This document shows positions 8,464-18,456 of a DNA stretch of 64,000 nt, piece by piece. The position numbers were made by a program, and so were the translations under genes. Numbering within the stretch: the stretch's first letter is position 1; every line of letters begins with the position of its first letter. This stretch comes from Lagierella sp. (lineage in GTDB: Bacteria; Bacillota; Clostridia; Tissierellales; Peptoniphilaceae), in assembly GCF_029983815.1 (NCBI RefSeq), contig NZ_JASBYU010000007.1, forward strand, positions 1-64,000, written 5' to 3'. Under the pieces are notes generated by a model. That model worked only from the letters and a program-made list of their open reading frames with translations, was not told where the DNA came from and ran no database searches.

Positions 8464-10440
8464 ATGGATAATAGACAATTGGCAATAAATACTATAAAGG
8501 TTATATCCGCCGAAGGAGTTCAAAAGGCAAAGTCAGGTCATCCAGGACTTCCTTTAGGTGCAGCTCCTATGGCGTTTACCCTTTGGGATGAAGTATTAAA
8601 ACACAATCCAAAAGATCCAAATTGGATTAATAGGGATAGATTTATCTTATCAGCTGGACATGGTTCCATGCTTTTATATTCACTTTTACACTTGTTTGGA
8701 TATGGATTGGATATTGAAGATTTACAAAATTTTAGACAGCTAGACTCAAAGACTCCAGGTCATCCTGAGTTTGGACATACTACTGGAGTAGAAGCCACTA
8801 CTGGACCATTGGGACAGGGTATTGCAATGGGTGTTGGTATGGCTATGGCGGAGGAGCATTTAGCTGCAAAGTACAATAGAGATGGTTTTAACATTATAGA
8901 CCATTATACTTATGTACTAGTTGGGGATGGATGTCTGATGGAAGGTATTTCCAATGAAGCATCTTCCTTTGCTGGAACTAATGAATTATCTAAGTTAATT
9001 GTACTTTATGATTCAAATAATATAACTATCGAAGGGGGAACGGACTTAGCTTTTAAAGAATCTGTAATAGACAGATATAAGGCTTTAGGTTGGGAAACTT
9101 TCTATGTTGAAGATGGAAGGGACACCCAGTCCATTTTACAAGCAATCAATGAAGCTAAAAAGTCTAGTAAACCTAGCTTAATCGAAGTTAAGACTAAAAT
9201 TGGTGCAGATAGTCCAAGGGAAGGCATGGCAAAGGCTCACGGTGAACCCCTTGGTGATGATGGCGTAAAAAGCTTAAGAGAAAAACTTGAGTGGTCTTAT
9301 GAAGAAGATTTTTATGTTCCACATGAGGTTAAGGACTATATTTCTGAAGGAAATATTAAAAGAGAAGAAGAACATAAAAAATGGCAATCTCTATATGCTG
9401 AATATAGGGAAAAATATCCAGAACTTGCAGAGGAATTGGAATTTTCTTTAAAGAGAGAACTACCTCAAAACCTTTTTGATGATAATTTTTATACTTTTGA
9501 AAAGGATGATGCTTCTAGAGGATATTCTGGAATTATTTTAAATAGACTTTCTGAAAAATTACCATATCTATTTGGTGGTTCTGCCGACTTAGCTCCTTCA
9601 AACAAAACGGAAATGAAAAACTTTGGATATTTCAAGCCGGATAATAGAAGTGGATCAAATATAAATTATGGTGTTAGAGAGATGGCTATGGCAGCAATGG
9701 CTAATGGAATTAGTCTACATGGTGGATTATTACCATATGTGGCTACTTTCTTAGTGTTTAGTGACTATTTTAAACCATCCATTAGGCTGTCTGCGTTAAT
9801 GAGTCAACAGGTTCTATATATATTAACCCATGACAGTATAGGTGTGGGTGAAGATGGTCCTACTCATCAACCTATTGAACAGTTGTGTATGCTTAGAGCA
9901 ACTCCTAATATTTCAACTTTCAGACCTGCAGATGGTAAGGAAACGGCGAGTGCTTATGAATATGCACTTACGAATAAAACCGGTCCTACAGTCTTTGCAT
10001 TGACAAGACAAAAGTTAGAAAACCTTGAAGAAACAGGTAGAGATGCTATATATGGAGGATATGTTTTAAAGGACTTAGGAGAAAGATTGGATATTATCTT
10101 AATGGCTTCAGGATCTGAAGTAAAACTTATATGCGATGCTGCAGAAAGACTTAATAAATTAGGTTATGGAGTAAGGGTTATTTCAATGCCAAGTCCTGAT
10201 GTCTTTATGAAACAACCGCAGTCCTATAGAGATAAGGTCTTGCCTAATGAAATCAGAAAGAGGGTTTCTGTAGAAGCATTATCGACCATGGGTTGGGACA
10301 GACTTGTGGGCTTAGACGGAAAATGCATAGGCATGGAAAGTTTCGGAGCCTCTGCACCTGCAGAAGAATTATTCCCTAAGTTTGGTTTCACAGTTGAAAA
10401 TATAGTTGAAGAGTCCTTAAGTTTATTGAAAAACGAATAA
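8464..10440 (+). CDS. tkt: Transketolase
   Basis: A 658-residue TPP-dependent enzyme of the non-oxidative pentose phosphate pathway that moves two-carbon ketol units between sugar phosphates. The TPP/Mg motif runs from GDGCLMEGISNEA to the downstream asparagine. The pyrimidine domain contains GVREMAMAAMANG with the catalytic glutamate, and HDSIGVGEDGPTHQP is typical of full-length transketolase rather than DXS. ATG 8464 follows AGGTGG. Its cofactor can be supplied through thiT-thiN at the far end of the window, and rpe there belongs to the same pathway. Confidence 0.96.
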   Translation: MDNRQLAINTIKVISAEGVQKAKSGHPGLPLGAAPMAFTLWDEVLKHNPKDPNWINRDRFILSAGHGSMLLYSLLHLFGYGLDIEDLQNFRQLDSKTPGHPEFGHTTGVEATTGPLGQGIAMGVGMAMAEEHLAAKYNRDGFNIIDHYTYVLVGDGCLMEGISNEASSFAGTNELSKLIVLYDSNNITIEGGTDLAFKESVIDRYKALGWETFYVEDGRDTQSILQAINEAKKSSKPSLIEVKTKIGADSPREGMAKAHGEPLGDDGVKSLREKLEWSYEEDFYVPHEVKDYISEGNIKREEEHKKWQSLYAEYREKYPELAEELEFSLKRELPQNLFDDNFYTFEKDDASRGYSGIILNRLSEKLPYLFGGSADLAPSNKTEMKNFGYFKPDNRSGSNINYGVREMAMAAMANGISLHGGLLPYVATFLVFSDYFKPSIRLSALMSQQVLYILTHDSIGVGEDGPTHQPIEQLCMLRATPNISTFRPADGKETASAYEYALTNKTGPTVFALTRQKLENLEETGRDAIYGGYVLKDLGERLDIILMASGSEVKLICDAAERLNKLGYGVRVISMPSPDVFMKQPQSYRDKVLPNEIRKRVSVEALSTMGWDRLVGLDGKCIGMESFGASAPAEELFPKFGFTVENIVEESLSLLKNE

Positions 10441-10512
10441 AAATCATTGGGTAAAAGATGCGTGCTAAAAGTTCTATTACCGATGAAATAGACATTTAGA
10501 CGTATTTTTTAC

Positions 10513-10541
10513 TTGATATGAAATTATAATTATGATATTAT
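10513..10541 (+). promoter_or_regulatory. Sigma-A promoter of secG
   Basis: TTGATA (10513-10518) and TATTAT (10536-10541) are 17 bases apart, giving a start near 10548 and a short leader ending in AGAGGAGGTG. It lies in the 114-base gap after tkt. Confidence 0.6.
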
Positions 10542-10572
10542 CGTAATTGAACTTATGCAGAGGAGGTGCCAA

Positions 10573-10800
10573 ATGAATACTTTTTTACAAGTTTTACTAG
10601 GTCTAGCTAGTGTGGTTATTATAGTTGCTGTTTTATTTCAAGAATCAAAGTCCGATGGACTTGCATCTTTAACAGAAAGCTCTAATACTGCTGGTTATGG
10701 AAGAAAGACTTCAAAAAATTACTTAATCGACAGAATAGTTGTGGTAGCGTCAATTATCTTCTTACTTTCTGCATTGGTATTAGCTATGCTATCTAAGTAA
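10573..10800 (+). CDS. secG: Preprotein translocase subunit SecG
   Basis: A 75-residue membrane protein with two hydrophobic segments (about 3-20 and 52-73) flanking the family hallmark SDGLASLTES. SecG associates with SecYE and aids protein export. The ATG at 10573 is chosen because AGAGGAGGTG (10559-10568) precedes it; an in-frame ATG at 10555 would place the ribosome site inside the gene. The short gene has its own promoter and terminator. Confidence 0.93.
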   Translation: MNTFLQVLLGLASVVIIVAVLFQESKSDGLASLTESSNTAGYGRKTSKNYLIDRIVVVASIIFLLSALVLAMLSK

Positions 10801-10814
10801 TTAATTTGTAATTT

Positions 10815-10841
10815 AGCGATTATTTTAATCGCTTTATTTTT
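10815..10841 (+). terminator. Intrinsic terminator after secG
   Basis: AGCGATT (10815-10821) pairs with AATCGCT (10827-10833) around ATTTT-type loop bases and is followed by TTATTTTT. It separates secG from hppA. Confidence 0.75.
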
Positions 10842-10869
10842 GTTATTATAAATTTTAGGAGGGAAACAA

Positions 10870-12891
10870 ATGAATACAAACGTATTTGGATACGTTGCCA
10901 TAGGTGCTGGAGTTTTAGCATTGATTTTTGCATTTATTAAATTAAACTCAATTTCAGCTCTATCTGTGGGAACGGAAAGAATGAAAGAAATTTCAACTTT
11001 CATATACGACGGTGCAATGGCGTATCTTGGAAGACAAAATCGCGCAATTATCGTTTTTTTAGCGGTTGTAGCAGTAATATTAGGAACAACTGTAGGTTTA
11101 AGTACATCAATGTGCTTTATCCTTGGTGGAGTACTATCCATGTTAGCTGGATTTGTAGGGATGGTTGCTGCAACTAGGGCCAATGTTAGAACAGCTAATG
11201 CTGCTAAAGAAGGCGGTATGGCTAAGGCTTTAAATGTAGCATTCTCAGGTGGAGCTATTATGGGAATGTGTGTAGTTGGACTTGGAATTATTGGTATAAC
11301 AGCTTCATATTTAATTTTCAAAGATGCTTCAATTGTAACTGGATTTAGTTTCGGTGCTTCTTCAATCGCACTTTTTGCAAGAGTTGGTGGAGGTATCTAT
11401 ACTAAAGCTGCGGATGTTGGTGCAGACCTTGTAGGTAAAGTAGAAGCGGGAATTCCTGAGGACGACCCTAGAAACCCAGCTGTTATAGCGGACAACGTAG
11501 GAGATAATGTTGGAGACGTGGCTGGTATGGGAGCGGATCTTTTTGAATCATATGTAGGTTCTATCCTATCTGGTATTACTTTAGGTATGGTTGCCTTTGG
11601 TGCAGAAGGAGTTTATTACGCTATTGCCGTAGCAGCAATTGGTGTAATCGCTTCAATAATCGGAATACTTACAGTAAGAGGAGATAGAGATCCTCAAAAA
11701 GCACTTAATGGTGGTACTCTTATTTCTGCAATTATTGCAATAATTGGGGCAGCAGCACTATCAAAGTATATACTTCAAAGTTTCGTTCCATTTATAGCAG
11801 TTGCTATAGGTATTGTAGTAGGAGTTTTAATTTCACAATTTACAGAATATTACACATCTGGAGACAAGAAACCAGTTCAAAAAATTGCAGAGGAATCTGA
11901 AACTGGTTCTGCAACAAATATAATTTCCGGTCTTGCAGTAGGTATGATGTCTACAGCAGCTCCAATAGTTATAATTGCAATTGGTATTATTGCCGCATTT
12001 GTATCTGCAACAGGTATTGCAGACCCTGCTAAGGGATTATATGGTATTGCTGTAGCGGCTATTGGTATGTTATCTACTTGTGGTATGACTATTGCAGTAG
12101 ATGCTTATGGCCCTATCTCTGACAATGCTGGTGGTATTGCAGAAATGTCAAATCTTCCAGAAGAAGTTAGAAATATTACAGATAAACTTGATGCTGTAGG
12201 AAATACAACAGCAGCAATTGGTAAGGGTTTTGCAATAGGTTCAGCAGCACTTACAGCACTGGCTCTATTTGCTTCATATAATGCTGTTGTTAAACTAGAA
12301 GCTATAGATGTTTCTAAGCCAGACGTTGTTGCAGGTATGTTTATAGGTGGTATGTTACCATTCCTTTTCTCTTCACTTACTATGGATGCAGTAGGTACAG
12401 CGGCTAACGATATGATTAAAGAAGTTAGACGTCAATTTAAAGAAATTAGTGGAATAATGGAAGGTAAAGCAACACCAGACTATAAGAGATGTGTTGACAT
12501 ATCTACAACTGCTGCTTTGAAACAAATGATTGTACCTGGAATTTTAGCAGTTATCAGCCCTATTCTTATAGGATTTCTTTTAGGACCTGAAGCTCTTGGA
12601 GGACTTTTAGCTGGTTCACTTATCACAGGTGTTTTAATGGCGATATTTATGTCCAATTCCGGTGGAGCTTGGGATAATGCTAAAAAATATATTGAAGACG
12701 GCCATCATGGTGGAAAGGGTTCAGCGGCCCATGCAGCAGCTGTCAATGGAGATACAGTTGGAGATCCATTTAAGGATACTTCAGGACCTTCATTAAATAT
12801 TTTAGTAAAACTAATGACAGTTGTATCATTGGTATTTGCCCCACTAATCTATCAATATGGTGGAATCATATTAAATATGTTTTCAAAGTAA
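10870..12891 (+). CDS. hppA: Membrane-bound, K+-dependent-type ion-pumping pyrophosphatase
   Basis: A 673-residue polytopic membrane protein that couples PPi hydrolysis to Na+ or H+ export. The substrate-site motifs [18 protein letters not shown] and the acidic DNVGDNVGD, followed by GADLFESY, are intact. Potassium dependence is set in this family by Ala versus Lys in GNTT(A/K)A; here it is Ala448 in [10 protein letters not shown], so the K+-dependent class is predicted. That class includes many Na+ pumps, but the ion cannot be settled by eye. AGGAGGG precedes the ATG. It stands alone between two terminators. Confidence 0.95.
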   Translation: MNTNVFGYVAIGAGVLALIFAFIKLNSISALSVGTERMKEISTFIYDGAMAYLGRQNRAIIVFLAVVAVILGTTVGLSTSMCFILGGVLSMLAGFVGMVAATRANVRTANAAKEGGMAKALNVAFSGGAIMGMCVVGLGIIGITASYLIFKDASIVTGFSFGASSIALFARVGGGIYTKAADVGADLVGKVEAGIPEDDPRNPAVIADNVGDNVGDVAGMGADLFESYVGSILSGITLGMVAFGAEGVYYAIAVAAIGVIASIIGILTVRGDRDPQKALNGGTLISAIIAIIGAAALSKYILQSFVPFIAVAIGIVVGVLISQFTEYYTSGDKKPVQKIAEESETGSATNIISGLAVGMMSTAAPIVIIAIGIIAAFVSATGIADPAKGLYGIAVAAIGMLSTCGMTIAVDAYGPISDNAGGIAEMSNLPEEVRNITDKLDAVGNTTAAIGKGFAIGSAALTALALFASYNAVVKLEAIDVSKPDVVAGMFIGGMLPFLFSSLTMDAVGTAANDMIKEVRRQFKEISGIMEGKATPDYKRCVDISTTAALKQMIVPGILAVISPILIGFLLGPEALGGLLAGSLITGVLMAIFMSNSGGAWDNAKKYIEDGHHGGKGSAAHAAAVNGDTVGDPFKDTSGPSLNILVKLMTVVSLVFAPLIYQYGGIILNMFSK

Positions 12892-12922
12892 TAAAATCTT
12901 AACAGTTTAATATATTGGAATC

Positions 12923-12953
12923 AGGAATATAGCGTTAGTTATATTCCTTTTTT
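12923..12953 (+). terminator. Intrinsic terminator after hppA
   Basis: GGAATATA (12924-12931) pairs with TATATTCC (12940-12947) and is followed by six T. The remaining 13,000-13,111 stretch is AT-rich with no clear promoter for the response regulator beyond a TAAAAT at 13082. Confidence 0.8.
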
Positions 12954-13111
12954 CAATCAGTAGAATATTTAAAACTTGGGAAAAAAATTAAACTTTAAGA
13001 ATTAACAAGCATCGATTTTAAATAATTTACATATATGGATAATTATTATCATCCTTTAAGCAATTTTTAATAAAAATCTGATAAAATACTACTCAACGAG
13101 GTGATTTAAAA

Positions 13112-13786
13112 ATGAGAATATTGATAGTAGAAGATGAGGTAAGACTGGCAGAAGCTATTTCGGAAATAGTAAAAAGCGAAAAATATGATTCAGATATAGT
13201 ACATAATGGTAAGGATGGTTTGTACTATGCTTCCTCTGAAATTTATGATTGTATAATTTTGGATGTGATGCTTCCTGAAATGGATGGGTTTGAGGTATTA
13301 AGGGAAGTTAGAAAAAAGGGAATTGAAACTCCTATCTTGATGTTGACTGCTAAAGATGAAGTTAAATCTAAAGTGTTAGGACTTGATTATGGGGCTGACG
13401 ACTATATGACTAAGCCCTTTGACGTAGAAGAGCTTCTAGCGAGGATTAGAGCCATTACAAGGAGAAAAGGACAAGTTATATTGGATGAATTGACCTTTGA
13501 GGATTTGATATTAGATTTAAACAATTACAGTATTTCCACAAAGCATAAATCCATTAACTTAACGGCAAAAGAGTTTGAACTAATTAAATTGTTGATGACA
13601 AATGCCAATATAGTTGTAACAAAGGATGACCTAATTTCAAAGATTTGGGGATATGACTCCGATGCTGAGGACAATAATGTAGAGGTGTATATCTCCTTTG
13701 TTAGAAAGAAACTGAAATTCATAAAAAGCAAGGTAGAAATTACTACTTTAAGAAAGTTAGGGTATAAACTTGAATATACTGGATAA
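13112..13786 (+). CDS. OmpR/PhoB-family response regulator
   Basis: A 224-residue regulator. The receiver domain (about 1-115) has the acidic pair in VEDE, phospho-acceptor Asp51 in IILDVMLP and the conserved lysine in MTKPFD. A C-terminal winged-helix domain (about 130-222) ends in the typical LRKLGYKLE. It should bind DNA when phosphorylated by the overlapping histidine kinase. The target genes are unknown. The kinase lacks PAS and HAMP domains, so this is probably not WalR. Confidence 0.92.
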   Translation: MRILIVEDEVRLAEAISEIVKSEKYDSDIVHNGKDGLYYASSEIYDCIILDVMLPEMDGFEVLREVRKKGIETPILMLTAKDEVKSKVLGLDYGADDYMTKPFDVEELLARIRAITRRKGQVILDELTFEDLILDLNNYSISTKHKSINLTAKEFELIKLLMTNANIVVTKDDLISKIWGYDSDAEDNNVEVYISFVRKKLKFIKSKVEITTLRKLGYKLEYTG

Positions 13787-15005
13787 ATTAAAACGCAAGT
13801 TTTTCATCATTGCGGTGTCGTTGGTAGGCTCTGTTCTACTTGTGGTTTTTTCAGGCATTTTTCTATATTCCTATAGAGTTTTAAGGATAAGTACTGATGA
13901 TTACTTAAATACTGTAGTTTCAGAGTTGCTCAGTGGAGGAGAACTCTACAATATTCCATTTTTTTTAAGAGGCGACAACAAGAGTCAACCCACTTTTGTC
14001 TATGAAATAGGTGACGAATACAGTTTTGTTGCAAGTAATATAAATAGAAAGCTGAAGGACGAAGTGTTAACAAAAATTGTTAATCACATAAATCGACATA
14101 AAGATGCAAAAGGATATGTTCTTAGCGAAGAGTTCAAATACCAAGTTGTGAGTTTGGAGGAAAATGGGAAGTATATTCTTTTCCTTGTCAATATATCGCC
14201 ACAGATAAATATGATACAGCTTTTGGCAAAGGCTTTAATAAGTGCATTTATATTTACCATGATTATAATAGGGTTTATTTCTAAGTATTTAATAGACAAG
14301 GCTTTGGAACCGGTGGAACACACGTGGAAGGATCAAAAACAGTTTATCGCCGATGCCTCCCATGAATTAAAAACCCCCCTTACTGTAATACTCGCCAATC
14401 TGAAAATTCTTAAAAAATACGATAATTATAATAATGATCAGGTAAAATGGATAGAAAACACAGAGCTTGAGACTAAGAGAATGAAGGATTTAGTAGAAGA
14501 AATGCTGTTTTTAGCCAAGAAAGATGCCAATAATATGAATTTTAACTTAGAGAAAATCAATTTCTCTGAATTGGTAGAAGAGGTAGCGTTGACCTTTGAA
14601 TCCATTGCCTTTGAAAATGATCTAAATATCGTTTATAAGGAGATGTCAGAAAATTTGATGACTTCAGGGGATAGGAATCAACTAAAAAGATTGATCATTA
14701 TCCTTATTGACAATGCCTGCAAATATTCAAAGCCACATAATGACATAAGTATAAAACTCTATGAAAAGGAGAAAAAAATATTTTTTTCAGTAACATCTAT
14801 AGGTCCGCCAATCGATGAAAAATGTGCTAATAAAATATTTGAAAGATTTGTAAGAGAATCTAAATCAAGATCTAGAAATTCTGAGGGGGGATATGGTCTT
14901 GGTCTTGCAATAGCTAAAACTATTGTAGAAAATCACCATGGTAGAATATACTGGAAAAATTATGAGAATAAGGGTAATACTTTTATTGTAGAATTACCAA
15001 TCTGA
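13770..15005 (+). CDS. Two-component sensor histidine kinase
   Basis: A 411-residue membrane kinase with transmembrane segments near 11-33 and 147-169 enclosing an extracytoplasmic sensor of about 115 residues. The HisKA motif DASHELKTPLTV carries His198. The ATPase domain has N-box IDNACKYS and G2 GGYGLGLAIA. The G1 box reads SIGPPI instead of DxGxG, close to the NTGxPI form seen in one branch of Firmicute kinases. The only suitable start is TTG 13770, overlapping the regulator gene by 17 bases, which suggests translational coupling. The stimulus is unknown. Confidence 0.88.
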   Translation: MNILDKLKRKFFIIAVSLVGSVLLVVFSGIFLYSYRVLRISTDDYLNTVVSELLSGGELYNIPFFLRGDNKSQPTFVYEIGDEYSFVASNINRKLKDEVLTKIVNHINRHKDAKGYVLSEEFKYQVVSLEENGKYILFLVNISPQINMIQLLAKALISAFIFTMIIIGFISKYLIDKALEPVEHTWKDQKQFIADASHELKTPLTVILANLKILKKYDNYNNDQVKWIENTELETKRMKDLVEEMLFLAKKDANNMNFNLEKINFSELVEEVALTFESIAFENDLNIVYKEMSENLMTSGDRNQLKRLIIILIDNACKYSKPHNDISIKLYEKEKKIFFSVTSIGPPIDEKCANKIFERFVRESKSRSRNSEGGYGLGLAIAKTIVENHHGRIYWKNYENKGNTFIVELPI

Positions 15006-15067
15006 TACTTTTTTTTCCAAGGTTTATGTGTTATATTAAATAATAATGATTATTTTTAGGAGGAGTT

Positions 15068-16426
15068 ATGGGAGATACTGTACCGGATGTCCCGAAGCAG
15101 ATAGCAATATTATTGATATTGACGGCAATTAATGGCTTTTTTGCAGCTGCAGAAATGGCTATAGTATCCGTCGACAGGAAGAAGATTAAATTCTTAGCAG
15201 AAGAAAAGGGAAGTAGAAAGGCTAAAATTTTATTAAATTTAATAGCGGAACCATCTAGATTTCTATCTACGATTCAAGTAGGAATTACCCTTGCGGGTTT
15301 TTTCTCTGCTGGTTCTGCATCCGTAGGGCTTTCCAAGGAAATTGGAAAACTATTTTTCAAGTTGGGAATACCTTATTCAGGTAAATTGGCCTTTGTATTA
15401 TTGACTGTAGTATTAGCGTATTTTAACTTAGTCTTTGGAGAGCTTATACCTAAGAGAGTAGCTTTACAAAATGCAGAAAAATTTTCAATGTCATCTATTG
15501 GAATAGTCAATTTCTTCTCTAAGATAATGAAGCCCTTTGTCTTTTTGCTATCTGCAACAACAAATGGAATTTTAAGACTTTTAGGTCAAGACACCAGTGG
15601 GATGGAAGCAAAGGTTACTTTAGAAGAGATTAAGTCCATAGTTGAAGTAGGACAAGAACAGGGGATTATTGACCCTGTTGAAAGGGAGATGATTGACTCT
15701 GTAATTGGTTTTGATGACATCCTAGCAGAGGATATAATGACGGCTCGGACAGAGGTTTTTTGCATTGATATCTCGAGTTCTATAGATGAATATATCGGTG
15801 AAATGATGGAATTGAAGTATAGTAGGATACCAGTGTATGAAGATGATATCGACAATATTATAGGTATCTTGTATATTAAAGACTTTATGAGAGAGGCCTT
15901 TGAGCATGGTTTTAACAATGTTAACATAAGAAAAATAATAAAACCCGCTTATTTTGTACCTGAAAGAAAAAATATAAACGAGTTATTTTTAGAATTGCAA
16001 GAAGCCAAGGTTCATTTTGCTGTCTTGATAGACGAGTATGGAGGTTTTTCGGGAATTGTTACAATGGAGGACCTTATTGAGGAGATAATGGGTGATATTT
16101 ATGATGAATATGACCAGGAAGAACCGGATTTTAAAATAATAAATTCAAATACTTTTTCTGTCAAAGGAACATTAGAAATAGATGAATTAAATTATAGGAT
16201 TGGCAGTAAATTCGATGAAGATACTGAGGACTATGACACAGTAGGTGGATTTATTATCTACCATCTAGGTTACATCCCTCGAGACGGAGAAAAACCTTCC
16301 TTAGAGGTGGACGGTGTCCAATTCAATGTCGAAACCGTTAAAAACAAGAGAATTCAACAAGTTAGAATAGTTTTATCTGAAGAGTTCCAAAGAAGAGAAG
16401 AAGCAGAGGAGCAAGAAGAATATTGA
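15068..16426 (+). CDS. CNNM/CorC-type (TlyC-like) membrane protein with CBS pair
   Basis: A 452-residue protein of the hemolysin-C-like/CNNM family. An N-terminal DUF21 region has several membrane helices (residues about 8-150, with the signature NGFFAAAEMA). Two CBS domains follow (about 220-345; the second includes FAVLIDEYGGFSGIVTMEDL). A CorC_HlyC C-terminal domain ends the protein. Relatives handle Mg2+ or related cations, and the hemolysin name is historical. A strong AGGAGGAG precedes the ATG. The map start codon overlaps its stop. Confidence 0.88.
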   Translation: MGDTVPDVPKQIAILLILTAINGFFAAAEMAIVSVDRKKIKFLAEEKGSRKAKILLNLIAEPSRFLSTIQVGITLAGFFSAGSASVGLSKEIGKLFFKLGIPYSGKLAFVLLTVVLAYFNLVFGELIPKRVALQNAEKFSMSSIGIVNFFSKIMKPFVFLLSATTNGILRLLGQDTSGMEAKVTLEEIKSIVEVGQEQGIIDPVEREMIDSVIGFDDILAEDIMTARTEVFCIDISSSIDEYIGEMMELKYSRIPVYEDDIDNIIGILYIKDFMREAFEHGFNNVNIRKIIKPAYFVPERKNINELFLELQEAKVHFAVLIDEYGGFSGIVTMEDLIEEIMGDIYDEYDQEEPDFKIINSNTFSVKGTLEIDELNYRIGSKFDEDTEDYDTVGGFIIYHLGYIPRDGEKPSLEVDGVQFNVETVKNKRIQQVRIVLSEEFQRREEAEEQEEY

Positions 16427-17190
16427 TATATATTAAAAATTCAACTGAAATAGAAAAAATGTATAAATCTGGTCAAATCGTAGCAAGGATGCATGAGGAA
16501 TTAAGAAATATTATAAAACCAGGAATTAAGACTTCTGAAATAAATCAGTTTTGTGAAAACTTCATTAGAGAGCAAGGAGCTATTCCATCTCAAATTGGAT
16601 ATCAAGGTTTTCCCTATGCCACCTGTACATCTGTCAATGATGTTATATGTCATGGATTTCCTTCTGATGAAGTACTAAAGGAAGGCGACCTTATCACTGT
16701 TGATACAGTTGTAGAATATGATGGCTTTATGGGGGACTCTGCTTGGAGTTACAGTGTAGGAGAAATATCAGACAATGTAAAAAAACTGATGGAAACCACT
16801 AAGGAATGTCTTTATTTAGGGATAAAAGAAGCTGTAATAGGAAATAGATTAGGTGACATAGGTGCCGTTATCCAGGAACATGCCGAAAAGAATGGCTTTT
16901 CCGTAGTTAGAGAATTTACAGGCCATGGAATTGGAAGGACCATGCACGAGGACCCTATGGTGCCACATTATGGCAAAAAGGGCAGAGGACAACGACTTCA
17001 AGAGGGAATGGTAATAACTATAGAGCCTATGATAAATATTGGGGACTGGAAGAGTAAAATCGACAATGACGGATGGACTGCAAGGACTAAAGATAAAAGC
17101 ATCTCTTGTCAATACGAACATACACTAGCCATTACCAAGGATGGCCCGAGAATCTTAACTTTACAAAAAGGTGAAGAGCCTTTTATTTAA
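16423..17190 (+). CDS. map: Type I methionine aminopeptidase
   Basis: A 255-residue enzyme that removes the initiator methionine from new proteins. The metal ligands are recognisable: Asp in TVDTVVEYDG, Asp in FMGDSAW, His in GHGIGRTMHE, Glu in ITIEPM and Glu in QYEHT. The start is a TTG at 16423 overlapping the upstream stop, with GAGGAG about ten bases before it. Its substrates are produced by Def, which is encoded 37 kb away in the same window. Confidence 0.95.
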   Translation: MIYIKNSTEIEKMYKSGQIVARMHEELRNIIKPGIKTSEINQFCENFIREQGAIPSQIGYQGFPYATCTSVNDVICHGFPSDEVLKEGDLITVDTVVEYDGFMGDSAWSYSVGEISDNVKKLMETTKECLYLGIKEAVIGNRLGDIGAVIQEHAEKNGFSVVREFTGHGIGRTMHEDPMVPHYGKKGRGQRLQEGMVITIEPMINIGDWKSKIDNDGWTARTKDKSISCQYEHTLAITKDGPRILTLQKGEEPFI

Positions 17191-17225
17191 TATTTTGATT
17201 TTAAAACTTTTTAATCTAAATAAAT

Positions 17226-17261
17226 GAGGGTAAACTATCAAAACTAGTTTAACCCTCTTTT
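17226..17261. terminator. Shared terminator between map and tmcAL
   Basis: GAGGGTAAACT (17226-17236) pairs with AGTTTAACCCTC (17246-17257) with one bulged base. TTTT follows on the plus strand and ATTTATTTAG on the minus strand, so it can end transcripts from both converging genes. Confidence 0.8.
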
Positions 17262-17262
17262 G

Positions 17263-18456
17263 TTATTTATTATTTTGTATTATAGGCATATATTGATATT
17301 CAGACTTCAACTCTCCAGAAATGATATTATACAGATCTGTGGCCTTATTCTCTAGCTGAAAAAGACTCTTAGAGTTACTATCTTTTAAGTTAAAGTCCCT
17401 TTTATTGACTATTAAACTAATATCTGAAACCTTGGAAATATCTTTTAAAATCGAAGCTCCTTTATTATTAAAACCCAAGACATTAACGAACTTTGGCTTG
17501 TGTTCTATGGAATCATCCACAAGATTTTTGCTTATCTCAAGGATACAGTTTAATATATATCTCTTTAATCTACCCTCTTTATACCTTTTACTCTTCGATT
17601 TTTCTATAAATTCCTTGAAATCATTAGAGGATTTTAAGTTTTTAACAATGAGATTCTCAAGCCCTTCCTCATATCCAGTAATTGTTTTTAAATTCTTATC
17701 TTCAACCAAAAAAACGTATTTTATCAATTCAAAATATTCTAAACTTGTCTCAACTGATTTTAATGACTCTAAAGTGGAATTTGGTAAATATTTTGAAATG
17801 GAGTCCAATTTGCCATTATAGATATATTTTCTTATGGCAGTTGCCGATGGCTGAGTATTATTTTCGATTTTTTCAGTTAAATAGTTAGATCCCACTCTAG
17901 TTATGGGAATGAATTTTAACGAAGAATTTGTTCTAATGGTTGATTTAATATACTCTAGGGCCAGTATGTTATTTGATAAAAAGAATTCATCAAATTCTAA
18001 GTTCAACAAAGTTTTAGTTGCAATTTCTAAGGCCTTTGGGTATGAAAATCCCTGGGACATAAGTTTTGAAGTTTTATCTTTTAGCAAGCTACCGTTTTTT
18101 ATTTGAGACTCTGCAATTTTGTAGAGCATATCAAAGTTTTTGCTTTCGATTCCAAAGGATAGATAATCTACTACTTTTAATTCCTCTAAGATTTTAATTG
18201 AACCTAAAGCAAAATTTTCCGCAGATTGAAGTGAATAAATTGTCGGGATTTGTAAGGCTAAGTCCAATCCTGCGGAAATTGCATTTTTACATCTTTCATA
18301 TTTGTTGAGGATGGCAGGTTCGCCCCTTTGTACAAAATTTCCAGACATAATAGTTATTATTGTACTATCTGGATGTTTTTTCTTAACTTCTTGTATCTGA
18401 TGTAAATGTCCATTATGAAATGGATTATATTCTGAAATTATCGCTATATTTTTCAT
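17263..18456 (-). CDS. tmcAL: tRNA(Met) cytidine acetate ligase
   Basis: A 397-residue member of the YlbM/TmcAL family (once called DUF795 nucleotidyltransferase). The HxGH nucleotidyltransferase motif is in SEYNPFHNGH near the N terminus, followed by the family stretch SGNFVQRGEP. TmcAL uses acetate and ATP to form N4-acetylcytidine at the wobble base of elongator tRNA-Met. The gene overlaps the end of sfsA by 32 bases, so it is translated from the same message. Confidence 0.92.
   Translation of the reverse strand: MKNIAIISEYNPFHNGHLHQIQEVKKKHPDSTIITIMSGNFVQRGEPAILNKYERCKNAISAGLDLALQIPTIYSLQSAENFALGSIKILEELKVVDYLSFGIESKNFDMLYKIAESQIKNGSLLKDKTSKLMSQGFSYPKALEIATKTLLNLEFDEFFLSNNILALEYIKSTIRTNSSLKFIPITRVGSNYLTEKIENNTQPSATAIRKYIYNGKLDSISKYLPNSTLESLKSVETSLEYFELIKYVFLVEDKNLKTITGYEEGLENLIVKNLKSSNDFKEFIEKSKSKRYKEGRLKRYILNCILEISKNLVDDSIEHKPKFVNVLGFNNKGASILKDISKVSDISLIVNKRDFNLKDSNSKSLFQLENKATDLYNIISGELKSEYQYMPIIQNNK

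Noticed and set aside
10711..11321. Long open frame on the minus strand within secG-hppA
   Set aside because: It mirrors the low-complexity membrane coding of hppA, has no ribosome site and resembles no family.
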